Part shown: positions 25,743-33,453 of the stretch, piece by piece | Layout of the letters: every line of letters begins with the position of its first letter | Position numbering within the stretch: position 1 is the stretch's first letter | Assembly: GCF_007747215.1 (NCBI RefSeq) | Contig: NZ_CP036273.1 | Location: 5,130,322-5,194,321, forward strand | Origin: Urbifossiella limnaea | GTDB taxonomy: Bacteria; Planctomycetota; Planctomycetia; Gemmatales; Gemmataceae | Direction of reading: 5' to 3' | Length of the DNA: 64,000 bases | The notes under the pieces: model-generated | What the model was told of the DNA's origin: nothing | Databases searched by the model: none | Seen by the model: only the letters and a program-made list of their open reading frames with translations | Translations under genes and position numbers: made by a program

Positions 25743-27098
25743 ATGGCAGGCGGCGCGCAGCACCGGGTGGTGATCGTCGGCGGCGGGTTCGCCGGCCTGA
25801 ACGCCGCCCGCGGCCTGGCCAAGGCGCCGTGCCGCGTCACCCTCATCGACCGGCGCAACTTCCACCTGTTCCAGCCGCTCCTGTACCAGGTCGCCACCGG
25901 CGCCCTCTCCCCGGCCAACATCGCCGCCCCGCTTCGCTCCATTCTCCGCCGCCAGCGCAACACGAACGTCCTCCTCGGCGAGGTCACCGGCTTCGACCTC
26001 GGGGCCAAGACCGTGTCCCTCCGCGACGGGGCGACGGTGCCCTTCGACACGCTCGTGCTCGCCACCGGGGCCACGCACACGTACTTCGGCCACGACGACT
26101 GGGCCGACCTGGCCCCGGGGCTGAAGACGGTCGAGGACGCCACCGAGATCCGCCGGCGGGTGCTGAGTGCGTTCGAGCGGGCCGAGCGCGAGCCGGACCC
26201 GAAGGCCCGCGAGCGGCTCCTCACGTTCGTCGTCGTCGGCGGCGGGCCGACCGGCGTCGAGATGGCCGGCGCGATCAGCGAGCTGGCCCGCCAGACGCTC
26301 CGCAACGACTTCCGCGCCATCAACCCTCGTGACTCCCGCATCATCCTCGTGGAGGGCCAGACGCGCGTGCTCGGGGCGTTCCACGAGAAGCTGTCCGCGT
26401 ACGCGCTCAACGCCCTGCACAAGCTCGGCATCGAGGTCCGGCTCGACTGCCACGTCGTCGGCGTGCAGGCCGACCAGGTCGAGGTCAAGGCCGACCGCCC
26501 GGACGCGGTCGCCGCCGCCATCCCCACCGAGACCGTCATCTGGGCCGCGGGGGTGAAGGCGAGCGGCCTCGGCAAGCTCCTCGCCGACGCCGTGGGCGGC
26601 GTGCCGACGGACCGCCCCGGCCGCGTGACGGTGAACCCCGACTGCACCGTCGGCAGCCGGTCGGACGTGTTCGTGCTCGGCGACCTGGCCGTGCAGACGG
26701 GCGCGGACGGGAAGCCGCTGCCGGGCGTGGCCCCGGTGGCGATGCAGCAGGGCGACTACGTGGGCGGCGTGATCGCGGCCCGGCTGAAGGGCGACACGTC
26801 GCCGCCGCGGCCGTTCAAGTACTGGGACAAGGGGAGCATGGCGACGATCGGCATGGCGAAGGCGGTGGCCGAGACGAACGGCCTGCGGCTGACGGGCGTG
26901 CTGGCGTGGCTGGCGTGGCTGTTCATCCACATCCTCTACCTGGCCCGCTTCGAGAACCGCGTCCTGGTGCTGTGGCAGTGGGCGTTCAACTACTTCACCC
27001 GCAACCGGGCGGCGCGCCTGATCACGGGTGAGAACGCGGCCAACCCCGCCGAGCCGCACCGGGCCGTGCCGCCGGGCGAGGCCGTGGTGAAGGGGTGA
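25743..27098 (+). CDS. ndh: Type II NADH:quinone oxidoreductase (NDH-2)
   Basis: 451 residues with GGAGGG before the ATG. It oxidises NADH and reduces quinone without proton pumping, as a peripheral membrane flavoprotein. The FAD motif VVIVGGGFAGLNAARGL (about 9-25), the NDH-2 signature NFHLFQPLLYQVATGALSP, the second nucleotide-binding motif VVGGGPTGVEMAGAI (about 163-177), and VFVLGDLA with PGVAPVAMQQG for the FAD/quinone end are all present. The C-terminal hydrophobic stretch LAWLAWLFIHILYLARF is a likely membrane anchor. A hairpin at 27101-27136 separates it from the convergent DUF1080 gene. Confidence 0.93.
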   Translation: MAGGAQHRVVIVGGGFAGLNAARGLAKAPCRVTLIDRRNFHLFQPLLYQVATGALSPANIAAPLRSILRRQRNTNVLLGEVTGFDLGAKTVSLRDGATVPFDTLVLATGATHTYFGHDDWADLAPGLKTVEDATEIRRRVLSAFERAEREPDPKARERLLTFVVVGGGPTGVEMAGAISELARQTLRNDFRAINPRDSRIILVEGQTRVLGAFHEKLSAYALNALHKLGIEVRLDCHVVGVQADQVEVKADRPDAVAAAIPTETVIWAAGVKASGLGKLLADAVGGVPTDRPGRVTVNPDCTVGSRSDVFVLGDLAVQTGADGKPLPGVAPVAMQQGDYVGGVIAARLKGDTSPPRPFKYWDKGSMATIGMAKAVAETNGLRLTGVLAWLAWLFIHILYLARFENRVLVLWQWAFNYFTRNRAARLITGENAANPAEPHRAVPPGEAVVKG

Positions 27099-27100
27099 GT

Positions 27101-27136
27101 GGGGCGAACGGCCGGCGTGGGCCGGCTGGTCGCCCC
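27101..27136. terminator. Bidirectional hairpin between convergent genes
   Basis: The outer stem GGGGCGA/TCGCCCC (27101-27107, 27130-27136) encloses an inner GCCGGC/GCCGGC stem with a 4-base loop, in the 52-base gap between two convergent genes. Confidence 0.55.
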
Positions 27137-27150
27137 GAGTCTCCGGAGCG

Positions 27151-27903
27151 TCACGACTTCGGCGCCGGCATCTTGCCCACGACCGGCGTCAGTTCGCGCA
27201 GCCAGATGTTGCGGTACTTCACCGGGTCGCCGTGGTTCTGCAGCCGGATCGGCTGCTTCGGCGGGTGCGGCTCGTAGGCCGGCGCCTGATGGAACCACGT
27301 CGTCCCCGTCAGCTCGTAGTGGTTCTGCACGACCACGCCGTTGTGGATGACGGTCACATGTCCCGGCTTCGTCAGCTTCTTGTCGTCGCCGAACCGCGGG
27401 GCCGTGTAGACGATGTCGTACGTCTGCCACTGGCCCGGCCCGCGGCTGGCGTTCACCATCGGCGGCATCTGCTTGTACAGGGCGGCGCACTGGCCGTCGA
27501 AGTACGTCTTGTTGCCGAACGAGTCGAGGACCTGCACCTCGTACCGGTTCGACAGGAAGACGCCGCTGTTGCCGCGCCCCTGGCCGCTCCCCTTCACCAC
27601 CTCCGGCGTGGCGAACTCGACGTGTAGCTGGTAGTCGCCGAAGGACTCCTTCGTGGTGATGTCGGCGTTGCGGACCACGGCGTAGCCGTCCTTGATCTCC
27701 CACTTGTCGCCGTTGACCCACTTCGACAGGTCCTTGCCGTCGAAGAGCACGACGGCGTCGGCCGGCGGGGCGCCGGGGGCGTCGCCGGGCGCGACCACCT
27801 TCGGCTCCGGCCAGATGATGCCGCTCTCCCAGCCCTGCTGGACGGCGAGAGCAACGCCGCCGGCGGCGAGGATGAGGACGGCGGTACAGAGTTTCCGGGT
27901 CAT
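27151..27903 (-). CDS. Secreted DUF1080 (3-keto-disaccharide hydrolase-like) protein
   Basis: 250 residues. A signal-like N-terminus ([19 protein letters not shown]) is followed by a single DUF1080 domain. [16 protein letters not shown] opens it, and [21 protein letters not shown] and [16 protein letters not shown] are hallmark segments of this concanavalin-like beta-sandwich family. Members act on 3-keto-glycosides in some planctomycetes and Bacteroidetes; others are binding modules. No oxidoreductase partner is adjacent, although a Gfo/Idh/MocA gene occurs at 45380. The domain fills the protein, so a catalytic or sugar-binding role in the periplasm is likely. Confidence 0.9.
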   Translation of the reverse strand: MTRKLCTAVLILAAGGVALAVQQGWESGIIWPEPKVVAPGDAPGAPPADAVVLFDGKDLSKWVNGDKWEIKDGYAVVRNADITTKESFGDYQLHVEFATPEVVKGSGQGRGNSGVFLSNRYEVQVLDSFGNKTYFDGQCAALYKQMPPMVNASRGPGQWQTYDIVYTAPRFGDDKKLTKPGHVTVIHNGVVVQNHYELTGTTWFHQAPAYEPHPPKQPIRLQNHGDPVKYRNIWLRELTPVVGKMPAPKS

Positions 27904-27957
27904 CGTGCGGCTCCGTGGGGAGGGACGGAGTCACGATACGAACCGGCGCGCCGCGGT

Positions 27958-29994
27958 TCAGTCCGCCCGCGCCGCTGCCACCACCCGCTTCCCGGCCGCG
28001 AGGCGGATGCCGATGTTGAGCACCATCACGACCGCCAGCAGCACGACCGCCCCACCCCAGGCCTGGTCGCGCCAGTCGGCGTAGGGGCTGCGCGAGTAGT
28101 TGAAGATGTTCCCCGGCAGGAACGCCGTCTGCGACGCCGGCCGCGCGTGCAGGAACGGGAAGGTGCCGTCCACCGTGACCGGCCACTGGTCGCTGCCGCC
28201 GGCGGTCAGCAACAGCGGCGCCGTCTCGCCGGCGATGCGGCCGACGGCCAGGAACACGCCCGTCACGATCGCCGGCAGCGCCGCCGGGAGGATGACCCGC
28301 AGCGTCGTCTGCATCCGCGACGCGCCCAGGGCGTAGCTCGCCTGCCGGATGTTCTCCGGCACCAGCTTCATCGACTCTTCCGCACTCCGGACGATGATCG
28401 GGATCATCATCACCGCCAGCGCGAACGCCCCGGCCCAGGCGTTGAACCCGAACGGGCTCGGGTACCAGAACGGGTACACCAGCACCGCGTACGCGAAGAT
28501 GCCGATCACGATCGACGGCACGCCGCCGAGCAACTCGGTGACGAAGCGTACGGCGGCGGCCACCCGGCTGCGTCGCGCCTCGGCGAGGTACACGGCGGCC
28601 ATCAGCGCGAACGGCACCGCCAGCAGCGTGGCGATGGTGACGATCATGAGGCTGCCGACCATGGCGTTGCCGAGGCCGCCGCGGCGGACGTTCCGGCCCG
28701 TCTCGGTCTTCGGGTACTCGGCCCGGTTGTCCTGCCACGCCTGGTACTGCTCGTACTGCGTGTCGGTGAGCGGGGCGCGGGTCCACTCGGTGAACAGCGT
28801 GGCGTCCACGGCCGACGCCCCGCGGACGGTGATGTACCCGAGGATGAGGAACAGCGGCACGATGGTGGCGACCAGCCCCGCGGCCAGCACGCCGGTCATG
28901 ACCTTGTCCCACAGCCCGGCGCGAGAGACCGGAGGCGTGGTACGGGGGACTGGAGACAAGACCGAATCGGCACTCCCGCTCGGCTCAGTGCTCGTCGCAT
29001 CCGACGTGGAGCTGGCAGCTGTCGGGTTCGGGTTCCCTGTCTCCTGCCTCCTGTCTCCCGTCTCATGCCTCCTGACCCGCGGCCCGCCCACCAGCTGCCG
29101 CAGCAGGAGGCGGGCCGTCACGTTGAACGCCGCCGTCACCGCGAACAGCACCAGCCCCAGCGCCACGAGGGCGGAGCGGAAGTCGGGCGTGTCGGCCTCG
29201 TTCAGCTGGTTGGCGATGCGGCTGGCGATCGAATCGCCGAGCGCGAACGGGGAGGCGTCGATGACCGCCTGGTTGCCGATCAGCATGGTCACGGCCATCG
29301 TCTCGCCGAGCGCCCGGCCGAGCGCCAGGAACGACGCCGCGATGATGCCGGGCCGGGCGTAGGGGAGCACCACGTTCCAGATCGTCTGCCAGCGCGTGGC
29401 CCCGAGCGCGAGACTCCCCTCGCGCTGGCTACGCGGAACCGCCTGGCACACGTCGTAGCCGATCGCCGTGATGTACGGCAGGACCATGATGGCCAGGATG
29501 AGCCCGGCCGCGACGACGCCGTTGCCGCCGGTGTTCGGGCCGCCGACGGCGTCGAACGCCTTCTGGATCAGCGGCGCGAGGAAGAACAAGCCCCAGAAGC
29601 CGTACACCACGCTCGGGATCGCGGCGAGCAACTCGATCAGAAAGGCGCCGACCTTCTTGACCCACGGCGGGGCGATCTCCGACATGTACGCCGCGCTCGC
29701 CACGCCCAGCGGCACGGCGATGACCATGGCGAGCACGGAGGTGACGACGGTGCCCCACACGAACGCGAGAACGCCGTATACGGGGCTGCCACCGCCGGCC
29801 GGCTTCGGCACCCACTCGGAGCTGGTGAACAGCCGGTACTCGCCGGCCCGCGAGAGGACCGGCCAGGCGTCGTGCAGCAGGACGGCGACGAGCGACGCGA
29901 CCAGAACCAGGATGCCGACGCCGGCGGCGCGCGTGAGCCCCTGGAAGACGACCTCGGGCAGTGACGACGGGGCCGGGGCGGCGGGCGGGCTCAT
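27958..29994 (-). CDS. PstC-PstA fusion: phosphate ABC transporter permease
   Basis: 678 residues from the ATG at 29994. Residues about 1-305 are a PstC permease, with GAFLIELLAAIPSVVYGFWG and the EAA-type loop GSLALGATRWQTIWNVVLP. Residues about 360-678 are a PstA permease, with FVTELLGGVPSIVIGIFAY and the EAA loop ASYALGASRMQTTLRVILP. The frame is unbroken. Normally these are two genes, pstC and pstA, whose products pair in the membrane to import phosphate with PstS and PstB. Neither pstS nor pstB is in the window. The 54-residue linker (306-359), rich in Thr, Ser, Arg and Pro, is encoded by inverted-repeat DNA. Both halves keep their ATPase-contact loops, so a functional single-chain permease is likely. 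Confidence 0.92.
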   Translation of the reverse strand: MSPPAAPAPSSLPEVVFQGLTRAAGVGILVLVASLVAVLLHDAWPVLSRAGEYRLFTSSEWVPKPAGGGSPVYGVLAFVWGTVVTSVLAMVIAVPLGVASAAYMSEIAPPWVKKVGAFLIELLAAIPSVVYGFWGLFFLAPLIQKAFDAVGGPNTGGNGVVAAGLILAIMVLPYITAIGYDVCQAVPRSQREGSLALGATRWQTIWNVVLPYARPGIIAASFLALGRALGETMAVTMLIGNQAVIDASPFALGDSIASRIANQLNEADTPDFRSALVALGLVLFAVTAAFNVTARLLLRQLVGGPRVRRHETGDRRQETGNPNPTAASSTSDATSTEPSGSADSVLSPVPRTTPPVSRAGLWDKVMTGVLAAGLVATIVPLFLILGYITVRGASAVDATLFTEWTRAPLTDTQYEQYQAWQDNRAEYPKTETGRNVRRGGLGNAMVGSLMIVTIATLLAVPFALMAAVYLAEARRSRVAAAVRFVTELLGGVPSIVIGIFAYAVLVYPFWYPSPFGFNAWAGAFALAVMMIPIIVRSAEESMKLVPENIRQASYALGASRMQTTLRVILPAALPAIVTGVFLAVGRIAGETAPLLLTAGGSDQWPVTVDGTFPFLHARPASQTAFLPGNIFNYSRSPYADWRDQAWGGAVVLLAVVMVLNIGIRLAAGKRVVAAARAD
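28923..29076. repeat. GAGACAGG-type imperfect inverted repeat inside the PstC-PstA linker
   Basis: On the plus strand, 29032-29076 is a run of CTCCTGTCTC-like units, and 28923-28966 carries degenerate complementary units (GGAGGC, GGGGGACTGGAGAC). Together they form an imperfect stem that coincides with the interdomain linker. The frame is kept through it. Confidence 0.65.
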
Positions 29995-30008
29995 ACGGTG
30001 ATAGCTAC

Positions 30009-30101
30009 GGTGAACGGGTGACGGGGTGAAGGGGTGACGGGGTGACGGCTGACCGAACTTCATCACCCCTTCACCCGCTCACCCCCTCACCCCGTCATCG
30101 G
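30009..30101. repeat. GGGGTGA(C/A) octamer inverted repeat
   Basis: 30009-30048 contains about five degenerate GGGGTGAC/GGGGTGAA units; 30061-30101 contains the complementary TCACCCC units. The element fills the gap between the pseudo-HtrA stop (30102) and the PstC-PstA start (29994). As RNA it would fold into a long stem with a loop of about 12 bases. Confidence 0.85.
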
Positions 30102-32171
30102 TTACAGCCGGTCGATCGCATCCAACCAGGCCAGGAACTCGGCGAACGTCGGCCCGTCCAGGTACTCCTTGCCGGCGTCCTTCATCAGCCGGTAGCTGAT
30201 GGGGAAGCGCTTCTCGTCCAGCTGCGCCTTGCCGGCCTCGATCTCTTTCAGTTCCGGGTCGCGGCCGCCGGCGGCCACGAAGAAGCTCAGCGGCTGGGTC
30301 GCCACGTTGTCCCGCGGCGGGTTGCCGAGCGTGGCGCCGACGGGGGCCACGCCGCGGAACACGTCGCGTGCCTGGAAACCGAGGTAGTACGCCATCTGGC
30401 CGCCGCGGCCGAGGCCGTGCGCCACCACGCGCGCCTTGTCGATCGCGTACTCGCTCATCACGCGGTTCACGTCCGCCAGCACCGTCTCGCTCTCGCTCGG
30501 CGTCCACCCCTCGGCCGCCTCCGCCTTCGGCCCCAGGAGGATGGTCCGCGAGCTCTCGCAGAACGGGCGGAAGCTCTTGATCATGGTCTCGGCGTCGCGC
30601 GGGCCACCGGCCCCGGCAGGGTGGAGCCACACGAGCAGGCCGTGCGGCACCGCGGGGTCGTAGTTGTCCGGCACGTACACCCAGTGCTTCCGGCCGGTCA
30701 CCGCGTCGGTCCGCTCCAGCAGCCCGGTGTCGGCCTTCTTCGCGTCCTTCTTCTTCGGGGCGAACGGGTCGTCCTGGAACGCGGCGACGAAGGCCTCGTT
30801 CGCGCGGGCCGCCGGCGCGGCCCCGACCAGTGGCACCTTCTCGGGGATGAAGTCCGGGACCGGCGTGAGCTTGGCCTTCAGCGTCACCGTCTTGCTCCCC
30901 TCCTTACGGATCACGTCGATGCCGACCTCGGTGCCGGGGGCCATCTGGCTGAGGAAGGTGGCGAGGCTGGCGCGGTCCTTGACCGGCACCTGCGCCTTGT
31001 CGCGGGAGGCGAACAGGATGCGGTCGCCGGCCTTCATGCCGGCGGCGGCCGCGGCGCTGTTCGGGTACACGTAGCGAACGCCGACGCCGGCCACGGTGGC
31101 GCTGCGGATCGGCAGGATACCGAGGAAGGCGTTCACGTACGCGGGCGAGCTGCCGAGCAGCGTCGCGGGCGGCAACTCGATCTCCTTGTCGCCGCGCTTC
31201 ACGGTCAGCTTGACGGCGTCGCCCTCGTACTTCGGCCCGAGCAGGTGCTGGAGGGCCGAGAAGTGCGGCACCGGCCGCCCGTCGGCCTTCACGATGGTGT
31301 CGCCGACCTGGAGCCCGGCGCGGGCCGCGGCCGAGTCCGGCTGCACCGCCGCGACCACCGGCGGCTCGGCGTAGGTGCCGGTCTTCGGGTCGGGGTTAAA
31401 CCCGAGGAGCCCGCGGCGGAGTTCCTTCTTCTCCTTCAGCGCCGGCAGCTTCGCGAGCACGTCCTCGAACGGGATGACGAAGCCGATGCCGGAGTCGTAC
31501 CACTCGAACCCGGCCGTCTCGCCCTCGCCCTGCGGCGACGCCGGCACGATGACGCCGAGCACGCGACCGTCGAGCGCCACGAGCGGGCCGCCGTAGTTGG
31601 CCGGCGAAAACTTCGCGTCCGACTGGATGGCCCGGCCGTACAGGCGGTTCTTGGCGCTCACCACGCCGACACTCACCGACGGGGCGCTGGTCGGCGTCGG
31701 GTCGAGGGCGCGGCCGAGGGCGAGGGCAGTCTGGCCGATCTTCACCTCGGCCTTCGGCACCGCCGCGGGCACGGGCAGGCCGGTCGACTTGATCTTGAGC
31801 AGCGTCAGCATCCGGCTGAAGTCGGTGCCGACGACCGTAGCCACCTCGCGCTCCTTGCCGGGCACGGTGACGAAGATGTCGGTGGGCTTGTTGGCGAAGT
31901 TGAACGAACTGGTGACGACGTACCCGTCGGCCCCGACCACGACGCCGGTGGTTGCGCCGGTGCCGCGGCCGATGAAGATGGTCTTACCCTTCGGGTCCTT
32001 CCCGCCGGCGACGGCGTCGAGGCCGCCGGCGGTGTGGATCATCACGACCGACGGGGCGGCGCGGCCGGCGGCGGTGCGGACGGCCTTCTCGGCGGCCTCG
32101 TCGGCGTCCTGCGCCGCGGCGGGCAGCACGACAGCGATCGCGGCGAGCAGGGCGAGGCGGCGGCGGGTCAT
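30102..32171 (-). CDS. HtrA-like pseudoprotease with two PDZ domains and a degenerate alpha/beta-hydrolase domain
   Basis: 689 residues, signal peptide MTRRRLALLAAIAVVLPAAA. Domains: trypsin-like (about 25-255), PDZ (about 270-355), PDZ (about 375-460) and a PHB-depolymerase-like alpha/beta-hydrolase (about 490-689). Aligned by eye to HtrA, all three triad positions are lost. The TNNHV histidine becomes Phe (VVTSSFNFA), the TDLAVLKI aspartate becomes Met (SRMLTLLKI), and GNSGGP becomes ANYGGP with Tyr for Ser. In the hydrolase domain the nucleophile elbow reads AHGLGRGGQ, so G-x-S-x-G has Gly for Ser, and no catalytic His is obvious at the end. It is probably a secreted scaffold or binding protein. 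Confidence 0.85.
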   Translation of the reverse strand: MTRRRLALLAAIAVVLPAAAQDADEAAEKAVRTAAGRAAPSVVMIHTAGGLDAVAGGKDPKGKTIFIGRGTGATTGVVVGADGYVVTSSFNFANKPTDIFVTVPGKEREVATVVGTDFSRMLTLLKIKSTGLPVPAAVPKAEVKIGQTALALGRALDPTPTSAPSVSVGVVSAKNRLYGRAIQSDAKFSPANYGGPLVALDGRVLGVIVPASPQGEGETAGFEWYDSGIGFVIPFEDVLAKLPALKEKKELRRGLLGFNPDPKTGTYAEPPVVAAVQPDSAAARAGLQVGDTIVKADGRPVPHFSALQHLLGPKYEGDAVKLTVKRGDKEIELPPATLLGSSPAYVNAFLGILPIRSATVAGVGVRYVYPNSAAAAAGMKAGDRILFASRDKAQVPVKDRASLATFLSQMAPGTEVGIDVIRKEGSKTVTLKAKLTPVPDFIPEKVPLVGAAPAARANEAFVAAFQDDPFAPKKKDAKKADTGLLERTDAVTGRKHWVYVPDNYDPAVPHGLLVWLHPAGAGGPRDAETMIKSFRPFCESSRTILLGPKAEAAEGWTPSESETVLADVNRVMSEYAIDKARVVAHGLGRGGQMAYYLGFQARDVFRGVAPVGATLGNPPRDNVATQPLSFFVAAGGRDPELKEIEAGKAQLDEKRFPISYRLMKDAGKEYLDGPTFAEFLAWLDAIDRL

Positions 32172-32215
32172 GGGGTGTCCTGCGTTCGTCGGAAACGTCG
32201 CGCCGGGGGGGGTGG

Positions 32216-33340
32216 TCACTTCTTCGGTGGCGCCGCCACCGCCGCCCGCGCCGGCGGCGCCGTCAGCGTCAGCTCCACGGGTTGCAGCGTGCCGCCGCGG
32301 CGCACCTCCAGCCGGATCGTGCTCCCCGGCCGCGTCTTGGTGCGGAGGTAGTCGTCGAACGCGGCGATGCTCGCCACCGGCTCGCCGTCCACGAAGCTCA
32401 CCAGGTCGTCGGGTTGCAGCTTTGCCTTTTCCGCTGGGGACCCCGGCAGCACGGCCTCCACGTACGCCGGCGTCCGCGCCAGCACGTTCGGCACGAACAC
32501 GATGCCGGCCCACCCGCCCTCACCGGCCGTCGGCCGCTCGCGCTTCGTGGGGCGGTACTCGCCCTTCATCCCCTTCGCCACGAACTCCGGCAGGCTGACC
32601 GTCACCGTCGCGTCCTTGTCCTTCTCCTTCACGGTCACGTCGACCTTCGCGCCGACCGGGACGGCGTAGTTCATCCACGTGTTCGTCACGTTGTTCTTCA
32701 GCTCGCGGCCGATCACGCCGAGCAGTTCGCCCTTGCGGTTGACCAGCGCCCCGCCGGCCGAGCCGGGGTTGTTCGTGATGGCGTCGGTGACGTACACGTC
32801 GCCCTTGTACGGGAAGTCGAACGAGCCGAGCTTGCCGCTGAGCTTCGTGTACGCGCCGATGACGCCCTTCTGGGCCGTCAGCGGCTCGTCGCGGAGGGCG
32901 ATCTCGAACTGGTTCGTGAAGCCGACGGCCGTGTCGCCGGGCGCGGCGATGGGGCGCTTGGCCTCGGCCGCGATGTCGTAGAACGCGAGGTCGAGGCCGG
33001 TCGGCTCGCCGGCCTTCTTCCCCTCCACGACCACCCGCAGCAGCGCGGCATCGAGTTCGGGCTCGATCACCATCACCTCCGCCTTGAGGCGGCGGCCGTC
33101 GTACAGGTGGACGACGAGGTTGGGGGTGTCGATGAGGGAGTTGGCCACGGTGAGGATGTGGCCGTCGGGCGAGACGAGCACGCCGGTGCCGAAGTTGTTC
33201 AGCCGGGTGAACCCGCCGGCCCCGAAGATTTTGACGAGCTTGCCGTTCACCGTCTCGGCCACCTGCACGAGCGGCTGCGCCCGCACGGCGGGAGTGATGC
33301 CGACGAGGGCGGCGGCGAAGAGTGCAGTGATTCGCTTCAC
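32216..33340 (-). CDS. HtrA-like pseudoprotease with one PDZ domain
   Basis: 374 residues; GTG at 33340 is the only reasonable start and lacks a clear ribosome site. A signal peptide (ITALFAAALVGITPAVRAQ) is followed by a trypsin-like domain (about 25-240) and a C-terminal PDZ domain (about 270-355: VLPGSPAEKAKLQPDDLVSF). Against HtrA, the catalytic histidine position is replaced (HILTVANSLID), the aspartate is kept (EPELDAALLRV), and the serine loop reads NNPGSAGGALV with Ala for Ser. Proteolysis is therefore unlikely. It lies 44 bases before the double pseudoenzyme gene and is separated from the intact HtrA gene by a GGGGTGA repeat. Confidence 0.82.
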   Translation of the reverse strand: MKRITALFAAALVGITPAVRAQPLVQVAETVNGKLVKIFGAGGFTRLNNFGTGVLVSPDGHILTVANSLIDTPNLVVHLYDGRRLKAEVMVIEPELDAALLRVVVEGKKAGEPTGLDLAFYDIAAEAKRPIAAPGDTAVGFTNQFEIALRDEPLTAQKGVIGAYTKLSGKLGSFDFPYKGDVYVTDAITNNPGSAGGALVNRKGELLGVIGRELKNNVTNTWMNYAVPVGAKVDVTVKEKDKDATVTVSLPEFVAKGMKGEYRPTKRERPTAGEGGWAGIVFVPNVLARTPAYVEAVLPGSPAEKAKLQPDDLVSFVDGEPVASIAAFDDYLRTKTRPGSTIRLEVRRGGTLQPVELTLTAPPARAAVAAPPKK

Positions 33341-33373
33341 TGTTCGGGTCCAGTTCAGGTGGTCGAATCGCGC

Positions 33374-33453
33374 GGAGGGGTGAGGGGGTGAAGGGGTGAG
33401 AAAGTACCCCACGCTTGTCACCCCTTCACCCCTTCTCCCCCTCACCCCTTCAC
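33374..33453. repeat. GGGGTGA octamer inverted repeat
   Basis: 33374-33400 carries three to four GGGGTGAG/GGGGTGAA units, and 33418-33453 the complementary TCACCCC units. A 24-base stretch pairs with one mismatch. It is the same type as 30009-30101. The right arm overlaps the stop codon of the intact HtrA gene (33450-33452). Confidence 0.85.
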
